A stretch of 64,000 bases of DNA from Macrostomum hystrix (GCA_950097015.1 CATNEN010000037.1:2159501-2223500); one strand, 5' to 3'; positions 23,516 through 34,780 are shown, counted from the first letter of the stretch. Notes: generated from the letters alone by a model not told the origin. Program-made: numbers and translations.

Positions 23516-23628
23516 AATATTTTTACGAAGAAAGCAAGACAAGAAAATATAATCCAAAACATTTGTTAACTAAGGCACATACTTCTCGAAAAACGCATAT
23601 TATACTACTGCCTGGCTTTGCAGCAATC

Positions 23629-24936
23629 ATGAGCAGCATTGGAACTGGCTACGATTTGGACGTGTCCGAGTACAGTCCTGAGGGCAAGCTATTCCAGGTA
23701 GAATACGCGCACAAAGCTGTTGAATCCAGTGGCACCGCCGTCGGCATCTGCTGTCGCGACGGCGTTGTACTGGCCGTTGAAAATATTGTCACCTCCAAGC
23801 TGCACGAGGCTAATTGCAATCGGCGTGTCTTTCACATTGACCGGCACATTGGAATGGCCGCCTCCGGCCTGCTGCCCGACGCACGCGCTATTGCTAGGCA
23901 CGCTCGCGAAGAGGCCGCCGAATATCGCCAGGTGAAAATACCTATAGTGACAGGATCTATGTTTATTTAGGGATTCCCAGGTTTCTAACCAGGAAATCCC
24001 AGATTTCTAACTGGGGAATCCCAGATATCTGATTCTGGAATCTCAGGCTTCTAACCGGGGAATCCCCGATATCTAACCGGAGAATCCCAGGTTTCTAACT
24101 AGGGAATCTCTTATATATAATTCTGGAATCTCAGGCTTCTAACCGGGGAATCCCCGATATCTAACCGGAGAATCCCAGGTTTCTAACTAGGGAATCTCAT
24201 ATATAATTCTGGAATCTCAGGCTTCTAACCGGGGAATCCCCGATATCTAACCGGAGAATCCCAGGTTTCTAACTAGGGAATCTCATATATATAATTCTGG
24301 AATCTCAGGCTTCTAACCGGGGAATCCCCGATATCTAACCGGAGAATCCCAGGTTTCTTGATGCTTGATAATTACCAAGCTCGGTAATTCAAGTGTTAAT
24401 TGGCTACTTGTTCTACTACAAGTAGAGCACATAAACTTATGTCTTTATTCCTCATATTAAAACCCACAATTTTCCCGCAGTCGCACGGCGAGCCGATTCC
24501 CCTAGCCGAGATGGCCAGTCGGGTCAGCAATCTGGTTCACGCCTACACCATGTACAGCGCCGTCCGGCCGTTCGGCTGCGGTGTTCTACTGGCCTCGTTT
24601 GAGAATGGCAGGCCGCTTCTGTACGGTGTGGAGCCATCCGGCGTCTACTACAGTTACCATGGTTACGCTATTGGCAAGGCTAAGCAGAACGCCCGCACCG
24701 AGATTGAGAAACTAAAATTATCCGACCTATCCGCCAGGGACGGTGTTAAAGAGGCCGCCAAAATTATCTATTCTTGTCACGACGAGGTTAAGGATAAATA
24801 TTTTGAATTAGATCTATCCTGGACTTCGGTTGGCACGGACGGGCGTCACATGATTGTGACCGGAGAGCAATGGACCGAGGCTAGCAACTACGCCAAGGCG
24901 GCGTTGGAGGAGCACGACTCGGAAGATGACGCTTAA
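23629..24936 (+). CDS. PSMA3: Proteasome 20S subunit alpha type 3 (alpha-7)
   Basis: Two exons, 23629-23931 and 24481-24936, join at phase 0 to give 252 residues (family about 255). The start [19 protein letters not shown] is the conserved alpha-subunit N-terminus, followed by [19 protein letters not shown]. Further landmarks are VDRH-like [48 protein letters not shown] and HDEVKDK. The C-terminus is acidic (EEHDSEDDA), as in alpha-7 subunits. It forms part of the outer ring of the 20S proteasome and is non-catalytic. An upstream in-frame extension to 23563 exists, but the conserved start is preferred. A pyrimidine-rich GGCTTTGCAG lies five bases before the ATG and could be a 3' splice site. 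Codon use is GC-rich against an AT-rich background. Confidence 0.97.
23965..24357. repeat. Minisatellite with 86-88-bp higher-order unit in the PSMA3 intron
   Basis: Subunits of about 21-22 bp (GGGAATCCCAGATTTCTAAC type) form a compound repeat. The marker TCAGGCTTCTAACCGGGG starts at 24043, 24131, 24217 and 24305 (spacings 88, 86, 88). The array begins about 35 bp after the splice donor. Confidence 0.95.
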
Positions 24937-25590
24937 GGAGGAAAATCCGCTGAGATTTATCCCCGGTATGACTGAATGTATCGCCTGTCTCTCTGTTCGA
25001 TGCTGCCTCCCAACTGGTGTGGCATGCTCGCTGTTTCTGTTCTATTTTCATTTTTTGCTGCTTTCTACTACTATTACTAATCTTATTATTCCGATTGAAC
25101 GCGATAGTCAAATGCATTGCGTGCTACTGTTAGTAGGAAGTATAGGGATTTATATTTTTGTCTTACTAGAACTAGGCTAAATTTAACAGATAATAATAGG
25201 GTCTTCATCGAATTTTCAATCGGTAGCTATTTATAAAAAACGCCCAGTTGACATAACATTTTTATTTGTTGTTCTGCAAGTGTAGCAAAAAGTGATACAC
25301 AATAAAAATGTATTGCTGTTATATGAATTGGCAGTTTTTTAAGGGACAATAGCTCCACTCACTGACAACAATTATAATCGTACTAGTTTGTGCCTAATAA
25401 TAAAAATAAAATAATCACAAATGCTAAAGTGCTAGTTTTTGTGCCTGTTCAAAATAACGCCTGCTGTTTTCTAAAGTTTCTTTGTACGCATATTACGCAT
25501 ATCAGGTAAAGTGGTGTTTCACATGCATGCACTCTAAACCAGAAATATTTTAATTTAACAACTGGAGACTATGAGATCTTGAGATCACTT
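24937..25590 (+). other. PSMA3 3' UTR and flank
   Basis: Unique sequence. It contains the AATAAA at 25301-25306. Nothing else was recognised. Confidence 0.45.
25301..25306 (+). terminator. Candidate poly(A) signal of PSMA3
   Basis: AATAAA follows the PSMA3 stop by 365 bases in an AT-rich region on the same strand. Confidence 0.5.
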
Positions 25591-25599
25591 GAAAATTGG

Positions 25600-26540
25600 A
25601 AGAATTCATATTGCATCCGAACTATTCTATCCAGAAACTTCAAAAGAACCTGCAGAATCCGAAATTGTCTACTCGGAAAAGTTGTAGTACAAAAATCAGC
25701 ACTATTCGAATCAGAAGCAACTTGGAAGAACTTGTAGAATCCGAAAATCTTCTATTCGTAAAATTGGAATAACTGATAGAGTCCTAATATTGTTATATTG
25801 GGAAAATTGGAAGAACTGATGGAATCCGAAAATCTTCTTATTCGGAATATTGGAAGAACTGATGGAATCCGAAAATCTTCTATTCGGAATATTGGAAGAA
25901 CTGGTAGAGTCCTAAAATGTTATATTGGGAAAATTGGAAGAACTGGTGGAATCCGAAAATCTTCTATTCGGAATCTTGGAAGAACTGATGGAATCCGAAA
26001 ATCTTCTATTCGGAATCTTGGAAGAACTGATGGAATCCGAAAATCTTCTTATTCGGAATATTGGAAGAACTGATGGAATCCGAAAATCTTCTATTCGGAA
26101 TCTTGAAAGAACTGATGGAATCCGAAAATCTTCTATTCGGAATCTTGGAAGAACTGGTAGAGTCCTAGAATCTTCTATTCGGAGTCTTGGAAGAACTGAT
26201 TGAATCCGAAAATCTTCTATTCGGAATCTTGGAAGAACTGGTGGAATCCGAAAATCTTCTATTCGGAATATTGGAAGAACTGGTGGAATCCGAAAATCTT
26301 CTATTCGGAATATTGGAATAACTGATAGAGTCCTAAAAATGTTATATTGGGAAGATTGGAAGAACTGATGGAATCCTAAAATTTTATATTCAAAATCTTG
26401 GAAGAACTGGTGGAATCCGAAAATCTTCTATTCGGAATCTTGGAAGAACTGGTGGAATCCGAAAATATTTTATTCGGAATCTTGGAAGAACTGGTTGAAT
26501 CCGAAAATCTTCTTTTCGGAATCTTGCAAAAGCTTTAAAA
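25600..26540. repeat. Minisatellite, 42-bp unit
   Basis: About 20 copies of a unit containing GGAAGAACTGATGGAATCCG and AAAATCTTCTATTCGGAAT. The first and last copies are diverged. A period of 42 bases keeps a frame open (ILEELMESENLLFG), but there is no sign that it is translated. Confidence 0.95.
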
Positions 26541-27200
26541 TCTGATATCTTCTTTCAGAAATATTTTTCAAGCACAAGAAATTTATTTATGCTCAACAGT
26601 AACTGCCAGTCAGGAGGATGATTTGAATCGTATCTTCTCTCAAGGTTAATTACAAGTGAATAACTCCCATGTGGGCCTTATTTTATTTCCCTTGTCGGTT
26701 ATTTTTTATTTCTTTCTCCACACATGCTCTGGCGAGCTCATCCCGCGCTTTATAGTAGCCGAATTGATGATGCTCAGTAGGACTCTGAAACACAACTGGG
26801 CGGTCGTGAATCTACGCAGCATGCTATCTTTAATTGCAGATCAAATTATTTTGTACGACAAAATCTCCCTATACGACTTAAAGCTGCACCGAGTCGGCCG
26901 TGCAAGACTCTATGACGACCTCTGCGAATTGCTGGCTGTTTATTAACAGCATTTTCAATGAGGTGAGGGCGGCAGTGCCTATCTCGAGTCCCTTTTGGAA
27001 TGCATTCGAAGCCTCATTAATTAATTATTTTCGTCTTAAGACCGCCTTGGGAACCATTTGCTAAAGAAATTTGCTCGACTTCTATCCTCAATCGATACTC
27101 ATTCCTATGTCTGCAGAATTAGCTAATTTAATTAATTTGGTGACTTTCCATTCGAGCCTTGGATTGGAAGGCGGACTAAAAGTTGTCCTATTGTTTACTG
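26541..27200. other. Intergenic DNA, possible 3' flank of the minus-strand peptide gene
   Basis: Unique sequence. On the minus strand AATAAA occurs at 26939-26944 and could serve the peptide gene. A + frame at 26656-26946 resembles nothing recognised. Confidence 0.35.
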
Positions 27201-27201
27201 G

Positions 27202-27294
27202 CTATTTGCCAAAGATTCCGTTGGCCCACTGCTTCCACTGACTCATCTGCTGACCCACGCTTTTGGTGAGTCGAAGATACTTCGAGAGAACTGA
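27202..27294 (-). CDS. Possible second exon of the secreted peptide precursor, ending GIFGK
   Basis: Downstream of the precursor at 28296-28613 and on the same strand, this short open segment reads SVLSKYLRLTKSVGQQ and then MSQWKQWANGIFGK before TAG. A terminal Gly-Lys is the usual signal for C-terminal amidation of neuropeptides. A CAG that could act as acceptor precedes 27294 (phase 0), but its pyrimidine tract is poor. Its phase does not match the best donor of the upstream exon (phase 2); it would fit only the weaker donor TTT|GTGTTG. A chance open frame is a serious alternative. Confidence 0.25.
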   Translation of the reverse strand, partial: SVLSKYLRLTKSVGQQMSQWKQWANGIFGK

Positions 27295-27330
27295 CTGACC
27301 TTCTCTTGCACAACTTGGTGTACTTCTTTT

Positions 27331-27510
27331 GAGCTTCTGACTTCTGACTAAAAGGACTGTAGTTCGAATCTCAGCCCCAGGGAGACTATTGGGTCCTTGT
27401 CTAGGCGCGACACTTAATTCCAATAGTTCAGTTCACCCAGCTGTTACATAGTAGACTGAGTAACTGTTCGCAGTCTTTAGATGCGCTACTCAATAGCTTG
27501 CCCATGCGTT
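27331..27510 (+). mobile_element. SINE copy, diverged
   Basis: Head with GAGCTTCTGACTTCTGAC and TAGTTCGAATCTC (box B), followed by the body AGTTCAGTTCACCCAGCTGT and the tail AGATGCGCTACTCAATAGCT, all matching the SINE at 58327-58677. Confidence 0.7.
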
Positions 27511-28295
27511 TTATTTCTACTTTATTACCTATTCCGAAGTTGTCGGAAGCAAGGATGCTGTTTAGTGGAAGGACGCAATAATTTTAATCTAGGGAAACTT
27601 TTTAAAGCCACTTCGAATTGTTTTTGTTTTAATATGGTTTGGGACCTTTTAAATTATACAATAGCAATTTAGAGCTAATTTATACTCGTACATTCATACT
27701 TTACTAGCTTGAGTGCGCTCTGGCTTCCAAGGTATGACTGAGTACAGGCTTAGTTAGGTAGTTAAATTAAAATATCTTTTAAACTATGCTGATAAATGGA
27801 AAAAATACACTTATTTCAATATGGATTTACACAATGTAACACACACAATGTGAGGCATTTTTCAGTAAAAATCTGAATTTAATAAAAAAAATTCCAAGAA
27901 ACGAAGTGTCCCGTCCTTCTTCTATTGGTCTTTCAGTGCATCATTGCGGGCATTTCTGCGAGAAACTTGTGAAACTATTCAGTGAAATAATTCGAAAACT
28001 TGTTTTTATTACAGTCTGGTTTTCCGGATCGGCGGTATTAAGTTTTCAGACCACTTTATATATTTAAATCGTGTATTTTGTCAACCAAATTGCAAAACAA
28101 TGAAAAGGTTTCCGATCTACTAGTCCATCATATCGAAAAGGCAGTAAAGTTGAAGCTTTAATATCGTGCTGTTTCAATCGACTTAGTTCGAAGGTTTATA
28201 GTTTGTTCTTACCGCCCGGCTCTGAAAATGAAAAAAACCAAACCTGGCGTGAGATAGACAGATCGATACAACAATAATTGAAAAACTACAAATTT
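27511..28295. other. Unique AT-rich DNA
   Basis: No coding segment or repeat was recognised. If the peptide precursor is spliced to 27202-27294, this is part of its intron. Confidence 0.35.
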
Positions 28296-28613
28296 TCACA
28301 ACACAAACCTGAAATCAGTCGGCCTGTACTTGTTCGACTTGAGAGTGTCCCACAGTGCTTTGTACATCTTATTGACGTTGCTAGCGGCCCGACGCTCAAC
28401 GCTACTACTGCCGGTCGGATAGTTAAAGTAGTAATTGCCATCCATCGGTGTGTCCTCCATGGAAGTCGAGGTGGCAATTAGGAAGGCCTGGCGCGGATGA
28501 ACAGCCAGAGACTGCTGCTGCTGCTCTGATGGAAGCAAAGAGAGTCGCATGGCTCCACCGGTAGAAACAATAGCCATAAGTACTAGGGCCAGGTTAAGTG
28601 TGCTGAGTAGCAT
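28296..28613 (-). CDS. Small secreted protein, candidate peptide-hormone precursor
   Basis: A 105-residue frame starts MLLSTLNLALVLMAIVSTGG, a typical signal peptide with likely cleavage near residue 21. There are no cysteines. A dibasic site (SVERR, 71-75) would release the segment AASNVNKMYKALWDTL plus KSNKYRPTDFRF. The frame may end at residue 105 (RFVL, stop) or be spliced: AG|GTTTGT at 28310-28308 is a fair donor that splits the Arg codon of DFR in phase 2. The ATG at 28613 is chosen over one 28 codons upstream because the signal peptide starts there. A TATA-like TTTAAATA lies about 95 bases upstream. I recognise no family. The high GC and the signal peptide plus dibasic layout support a real gene. 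Confidence 0.55.
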   Translation of the reverse strand: MLLSTLNLALVLMAIVSTGGAMRLSLLPSEQQQQSLAVHPRQAFLIATSTSMEDTPMDGNYYFNYPTGSSSVERRAASNVNKMYKALWDTLKSNKYRPTDFRFVL

Positions 28614-28705
28614 TTTTGCCAGTGAATTGAGTCTAAAGAGTTGCTCGTTCGTTAGCTTCTGTAGAACACCGTGACTGCGAACAGCTGTGAGCACCAAGGT
28701 GCTTC

Positions 28706-28713
28706 TATTTAAA
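28706..28713 (-). promoter_or_regulatory. TATA-like box upstream of the secreted-peptide gene
   Basis: TTTAAATA on the minus strand lies about 95 bases before the ATG at 28613, which would leave a 5' UTR of about 65-70 bases. Confidence 0.4.
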
Positions 28714-28719
28714 GGCAGG

Positions 28720-30087
28720 TGTAGCCCTTGCGATTGGAAGATATTAGACCGATCCCTCTGATTGGATCTGACTGCAGCATGACCTCGTCAATGAACAAAT
28801 TTTGCTTGAGCCAAGCGGCAGGCTCTTTTCTGAGAATGCAATCTATGTTATTATAATTTTAAACTTAAATATGACGCATACTACTGTTAGTAATACGAGA
28901 GTTGTTAGCTCGACATCTTAATCTTACGATGCTATTCTATCTATTAATTTTATATAAATTGCTTATCTCTGTGTCTCTTAGGCCACGAGACCAACAGTAC
29001 TTGCCATATTGACTGAGTTATAGAACAACTGACACTGGCAACTAGTATATGGAATCTGTGGCTTAGCCTGTACCAATACAATCATATATAATAATTGAAT
29101 CATTAAAAGGGAGCTGCATGAAAATCAAAGATCAAATATTAGGAATTGTATGGTATTTTTTGACATTCATAGACTTTTTGGAAGAAAAGAATCCGACAAT
29201 CCTCTTGGATTCATTAAGAAAATCACTATACGAGCTTTTAGTACACGGGTTCTTTACCTCCTCAAGCTCCATTTCAGCTGAGCTGCAAAACCATACACAT
29301 GCTATACCGACCCGCGCGTACTTGTCAAAAAGCTAATCTGTACCTGCATTCGGCGATTTGCGATTTGCATTTCGGCGATAAACAAAATAAAGGGGAAAAA
29401 TCTGAAAAAAGGTAAAGTGGCGCAAGTTTGTGGTCTAATTTTTTTTGTTTTGTAATTGAGATTTTCTATCACGCCGTTCCCCGGTCGGTCAGATTGACGT
29501 ACGCATAGTAGTAGACAAATTGAAAAATTGCAGGGCCAATGATATAAAAAATGATTTTTTCTGAGATATAAGTCCTTAAGAAGACACTAAGTCTTAAGGA
29601 AAAAATAGTAAAGCGAGAAACTCCTGGAATATTTCGTATATATCGAATAGATTTAAATATATATTTTAACCATATCACTATGGAGTGCATTTGAGACTGT
29701 TGCTCTTAGTTTACTTAATAGCTATTAATTTTCCTTTTGTGGAAGAAAAAAATGCGCTGTTAAGCCGTGGTTAAATTGCTTAAAAAAGACATGCACTTCA
29801 ATTTTCTTTCCTCGTGTTCAAATTTGTGTAGCGAAAGTTGTCCTATCAAATCGTAAGCAACGATTGCAATGATTTTTTAAACCAAATTTAGATTCTTAGA
29901 AACGTGTTAAATTTTCTGTGGCTACATACGACTACCATTAGCTGTGTTCGTCTTTGTCAGATGCTAAGTATTAAACCTGAGGTTTGTGCTGCCTGTGAAA
30001 GCAGATACTTAAGCTTATTGTTTAATTGATTCAGAAAAGCTTCGTTTTCAAAGTATTGTTTTGTAAGAGATATTTAGTTGATAAATT
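28720..30087. other. Intergenic DNA between the peptide gene and OPA3
   Basis: Mostly AT-rich unique sequence. Short frames at 29118-29336 (+) and 29469-29690 (-) resemble nothing known to me. Confidence 0.4.
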
Positions 30088-33000
30088 ATGGTCGCTGAAT
30101 TCCCTGTTGCTAAACTTCTATATCTTGCTGTTCGACAGCTTGGAAAGCCAGTTGCAAATTTTTTGAAAGAGCGAGCAAAGACTAGTTCGTTTTTTCGAAA
30201 CTATATATGCACACCACCAGCCCAATGTAAGTCGTGGTGCGCATACGTTTTTATTTTAGTCACTTGTTACATAAAAGCATGTCAGCTAGCTTTGAACAAT
30301 TAGTTTGTTAGTTCTCCCAGTGACAGAATAGGCTAATTCACCATTAAAAATTTCTAGCCGGGACTAGACCTGGTGCTTCATGTCCATTGTAAAAACTCAA
30401 CTGCTATTTACCTCTAAACAAATCTTTTTTCTATTGCTATAGCATAGGTTTGCCTTTTTTAGACCAGGTTCTAGCTCTTATAGAATACTAGCTTTTTTTG
30501 CCCGTTGTTTTTGGGGCAGAAATTTAAAGCAAAGCAGTAAGCAATTCACGTCTCTGTATTAACTTTATAGTGAAGGTCACCATTTATTTATTTACTGCAT
30601 TAATGAAAAGTGAAGAGTTTGTTTAAGGGCGTTTTAAGTAAAAAAGAAGTGAAAAGTTTGTCCAAACAGCCCCCTCTTGATTACTTCTTTAGAAACATGT
30701 CTCTTAGCCACTCCTCTATACAGTCAGTGGCAGATCCAGGAATTTTGTTTTGGGGCGGTCTGTCAGGGGAGCGCCATGAGAATCACAGAGGGCCGAAAAA
30801 GGGCACCAGGAGCCAAGAAAAGGCGCCAGCGGCTGAAAAACGGGAGCCAGCGGCTGAAAAAGGGGCGCCAGCAGCCGAAAAGGGGCGCCAGTGCTGCGAC
30901 TGGCGCCCCTGGTGGGGGCATCTTATTCCCATGATTAAAATTTAGGGGGGCGACTGCCCCCCCGCCCCCCTCTAAATCTGCCTCTGTATACAGTATGCAT
31001 GTACACGCGTAGACATAAAGAAAATAGCCATGACATAACAATAACAATGTCAAAGAAACAAAATTAAACTGTTTCAGAGTTCAGAGTTAGACAGGTCAAG
31101 GTCAATTCGTGACTACTTTTCTATTAATTGCTTGCGAGTCATCTCAAGGCCTGGGGATACACCACATTCTTCGTTCTTCCCCTTGGTGCGAAAATGAATA
31201 GGCCAGCTGGAGTTCCAACATGGGAGCAGGCGACATAAAGCTGCCCATGCGAGAAGCACGGAGTCTCCAGGTTGATGCCAGCCACCTTCAGCGACTGTCC
31301 CTGAGCCTTGTTAATAGTCATCGCAAAGCACACTCTCACAGGGAACTGCAGTCGCTTGAACTGAAATGGCAGGTCCGTGGGGATAATTGGAATCCGGGGA
31401 ACGAACACAGACTCTCTTCTGCCAGATCCAGTCATTATCGTGGCCTCAATCACATGTGGGAAGAGCCGCCTGACTATCAGTCTGGTGCCGTTACACAGCC
31501 TTGGCGCATTCAGGTTGCGGAGGAGCATAATTGGTGCCCCAACTTTCAGCTGCAAGTTGTGCGATGGAGTTCCAGGAGGATCTAGAGAGTTCAGAAACTC
31601 AACAGGATACTCCACAGCGGTGTCATCAGTCAACGTTGTATCAATTGACTTGTAGGTGAAAACTGCACCTGGCAACTCCTGAAGCAGTTGGTAGTTAATT
31701 TCGTTGGCGGCATCATTTCTAGGACACAGAATTGCCCTCTCTGACAGCCAGTCAACGTCAGCATATCGAGAGAAATAGGCTGGCTGGAGAGAAATATAAA
31801 CCGGAGAGCCCTGCGCACTGGGACGCCACCGCACTCACCGCACTCAGTCTCAGTGCTGCTTGGGGGCCAGTAGACAGTCTAGGGGTTTGGGCTGTGTACA
31901 TTCACGGCTTGAAATACAATGTACAGTCTGGGGCTTCGGCGCCCGGGGAAGGGAGGGGGTGGCTGTTATAAAATTTGGCCCGCAGAGTGGCAGAGGGGAG
32001 TTGGGGTGGCTGTCCTCGGAAAACAAAAAGTGACTCACTTTGAGATGATGCAGCTTTGCTCTGGATTGAGTAGAGATGTTCAAAATTGACAGCATTGTTG
32101 GAAAACATGTAAAGTGTAAGTGGATCAAATTTGGAGAAAATCTGACAAAGTGGGGCGACAATATGTCGAATTGAGTGATTTTTTGACGATTTTTGAGCAG
32201 TTTTTTGCACTTTTGAGCAGGAAGGAAATGATTTTTCGGGAATTTGAGTAGCCTATTGCACTCAGCGTAGGTGGTTTAAGGTATGTGCAAAGTTTGGTGC
32301 GATTTGGTTCAGCGGTTTCGGCGTCTATAAAGACAAAAGGTTGCACACACACACACACACACACAGACAGACAGAGTTTTCACTTTTATATATATAGATA
32401 TAGAATATATAATAATATAAAGAATATATATGGAAACAAATATATGCACACTTACTTTAGCTAGGCTAGGCCTTGCTATTCCAAAGTAGGCCAAGTAGTT
32501 CAATAAAATATATAAGTTGATATTTAATTTTAAAAAATAATTTAGGATTAAATTTATCTAATATAGTAAATATCTTACTAAACACAAGTCTATTTCATTT
32601 GATGGTAAAAACCTAAACATTATTATTTTTTAGAATTGTTATAAAATGAAAACTATGATATAGTTCAAGCACTTTTATATATTCATATAGTGTAGTTGGT
32701 CTATATGCAAGACCTAGTTAGCAATTATTAGCATTTATATCTATTGACTTTAATGTTCTAAAAAGTTTCCTGTTGCTAAACTTTGATATACTCTTGCTGT
32801 TTGACAGCTTGAAATTATTCATAATCTTATTCTTTAGCCATTTGGCCAATAGCTACTATTTGGCAATATGATCCTATGAAAAGTTCCAGATAATTTTTTT
32901 AAATAAACTGCCTTGTTAGCTATGTAAATTGGGCTTTTTTGTTGTAGCCACTCAGACACTTACTTCTGGATTATCTCAGTTCTTCCTAGCACAGGTAGAA

Positions 33001-33690
33001 ATTTGGATTAAGTGTTGTGCTCTGCAAAGCAGTGTGGCCCAAATTAAATGAGACAGCCAGTATGCAGTTGAAATTATGTAAACATTAAGGCCTTGCAAGG
33101 CCAGAATACTGGTTGTTTATTATTCAGTATAAGACCCCCCAAATGCCTAGTCCAGCACAAACCAGGCTGGGGTGGGGCAGACAAACACCTCCTGCCAATC
33201 AGAAATTAGAAAGGCTGCATGCACTGATAGGGTTGGCGCGAGCCACATACACCACAGGTGGGTTACAGGAGGTAGCATCCTCAGTTTATAGAACAGAACA
33301 ATGGGCTTTGTGGTGATTTCTATTCTGTTGTATTGTTTCTACTAACCCAGATTTTAAATTTTATACACAGTGCACCATTGGTATGACACCAGGCTGAAGA
33401 TGCAGGCCATGGGCCTCGGCAAGCCAAAAACTGTAGCCAAGCTAAATCCAGAGCAAGCGGTGGACACTGGCGCCACAATTCTAGGCGAGGCTGTCATCTA
33501 CGTGATTGCCGCCACCACAATCATTCTGGAATATATGAGACAGTCGCGACGGGACAGCGCCAAGGAGGAGCAGGCCAAGCAGCGCATGACCGATCTGGTT
33601 GACACGCTACAGGAGCTCACCATGGTTACAGAGAAGCACGCCGCACACCTGAGAGAACTGGAGCGATTGTTGCACTCTGGGAAGCGATGA
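30088..33690 (+). CDS. OPA3: OPA3-like mitochondrial protein
   Basis: Two exons, 30088-30226 and 33371-33690, join in phase 1 to give 152 residues. Exon 1 encodes [18 protein letters not shown] then [12 protein letters not shown], the conserved OPA3 N-terminus with its mitochondrial targeting region. Exon 2 continues [34 protein letters not shown] and a hydrophobic [14 protein letters not shown], followed by a charged, probably coiled-coil C-terminal part ([18 protein letters not shown]). OPA3 is a mitochondrial membrane protein; human mutations cause optic atrophy and 3-methylglutaconic aciduria. The intron of 3.1 kb contains a hAT element, a deleted Helitron and a decayed partial copy of exon 1. 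Confidence 0.95.
30725..30986. mobile_element. Non-autonomous hAT element in the OPA3 intron
   Basis: Left end CAGTGGCAGATCCAGG and right end, read inward, CAGAGGCAGATTTAGAG form the inverted termini typical of hAT elements. A perfect 8-bp duplication TATACAGT flanks it (30717-30724 and 30987-30994). The 262-bp interior has a short GGCGCCAG(C/T)-rich tandem stretch and a G/C-homopolymer end. There is no transposase. Confidence 0.9.
31139..31834 (-). pseudogene. Helitron PIF1-like helicase, C-terminal fragment
   Basis: The 231-residue open frame contains helicase landmarks: [18 protein letters not shown], then [21 protein letters not shown], then [20 protein letters not shown] and [13 protein letters not shown] (helicase motifs V and VI region), ending NVVYPQALR as Helitron proteins do. 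The Walker A and B motifs and the Rep domain are absent. The reading frame is intact, which suggests a fairly recent copy. Confidence 0.85.
31139..32398 (-). mobile_element. Internally deleted Helitron in the OPA3 intron
   Basis: On the minus strand the element starts TCTATATATATAAAAGTG at 32398 next to a host A, followed by a GT-rich microsatellite and a segment reading CCGCTGAACCAAATCGCACC, the usual 5' end of animal Helitrons. After about 550 bp it joins the C-terminal part of a PIF1-like helicase. The 3' hairpin and CTRR end were not found, so the lower boundary is uncertain. Most of the Rep/helicase protein is missing, and the element cannot be autonomous. Confidence 0.75.
32752..32814 (+). 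pseudogene. Decayed partial duplicate of OPA3 exon 1
   Basis: Within the OPA3 intron, CCTGTTGCTAAACTTTGATA and CTCTTGCTGTTTGACAGCTT closely match exon 1 at 30102-30145 (CCTGTTGCTAAACTTCTATA, TCTTGCTGTTCGACAGCTTG). An ATG stands at the corresponding upstream place but is followed by TTC TAA. The similarity ends after GCTTG. Confidence 0.7.
32815..33370 (+). other. Remainder of OPA3 intron 1
   Basis: AT-rich sequence with no further element recognised. The acceptor ATACACAG ends at 33370. Confidence 0.5.
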
Positions 33691-34780
33691 AAGTGCTAAA
33701 AATTATCCTAATATTGCTCTGCTCTTTCTCAGTGTTATCGGTACAAATATGCAAATTTTCTTAGAATTTCTAGAACTTGAAGATCAGAGAAATGCCTTAA
33801 AATTACAACTAATTTTATTTTAATTGGTTAGTATATTGCGTGATTAACCCGTTTTAGCCTTGGGGTAACTCAAAGCTATGCAGGCCAACAGTAGCTACTA
33901 CTATTAATGCGATATAAATTTTTAAATATAAGTAACAATTTATCTCCCGTTTGATGTCATAAGAAAACTCGTTTGACCAGGTTTGTGTCTACACCGGAAT
34001 CTGCCGAACGATTTATTGCTAAAAATTAGGCCGTTATCGCCGATTAAAGTACTCAATTAAAGTAATTATGTGGTGTATTACTCAACTAATTAGCGCTCCC
34101 GTATTTTCACAAGTTTTTTCTGTCCATTTTGCTTCAAATCGTGTTGAATGCTGTCTCTGGGTACTTGACACTTGGCTAGGTCAAACTATAAAACGTTTAA
34201 TTAACTGATTAAAGAAAAAGAATGAAATAATTAACCAATTTGTGTCAGGTACCCCAATTAGAAAAAATTGTTTGTTTGCGACAAATTTATTCAGCAATTC
34301 AAGTCATCTGTTATTTACTAGCAACTGTACTGAATCTTATGCATCAACTGCAGCCTAAGTATAGAAAAATACAGGCTTACTACTTACAGTAGTTTAAAAT
34401 CACCCGTGAAGTTTACTCAGCTATTTAAAAAATCTGGCACAATCACTTGTGCATTGATGTCGATTCTGAGTTTTTTTATAGTCAAATCTAGAGCTTTGAA
34501 AATAAGATTTGTCATAACCGTTTCCAGTTGACTTTTCATTATTTTCTTTAGGCTATTTGTGATTGTTAAGAGCATTATTTTTACTATGGGTTTGCGTCTC
34601 TCATTGACTGTCTATTGTCTGGGTTCATGCAATCTGTAGAATTGCCATTGCATTGTGTAGCGCTGTTCCTCGATATGAGACAATTAAATGCACTGAACTA
34701 AAAAGAAATCGTTTGATTTCTACTCATTAGCAAATTCGCTGCAGCAATTACTCCTCACAGCAATGACACAGCACTCTTTT
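33691..34780. other. OPA3 3' flank, AT-rich
   Basis: No gene or repeat array was recognised, and no convincing AATAAA lies close to the stop codon. Confidence 0.4.

Noticed and set aside
26656-26946. 96-codon frame starting with a hydrophobic stretch
   Set aside because: It resembles a signal-anchor start, but no conserved residues or splice context support it.
28296-28613. Assignment of the peptide precursor to NPY/NPF
   Set aside because: The donor position is suggestive, but the C-terminal motif and helix spacing do not match that family.
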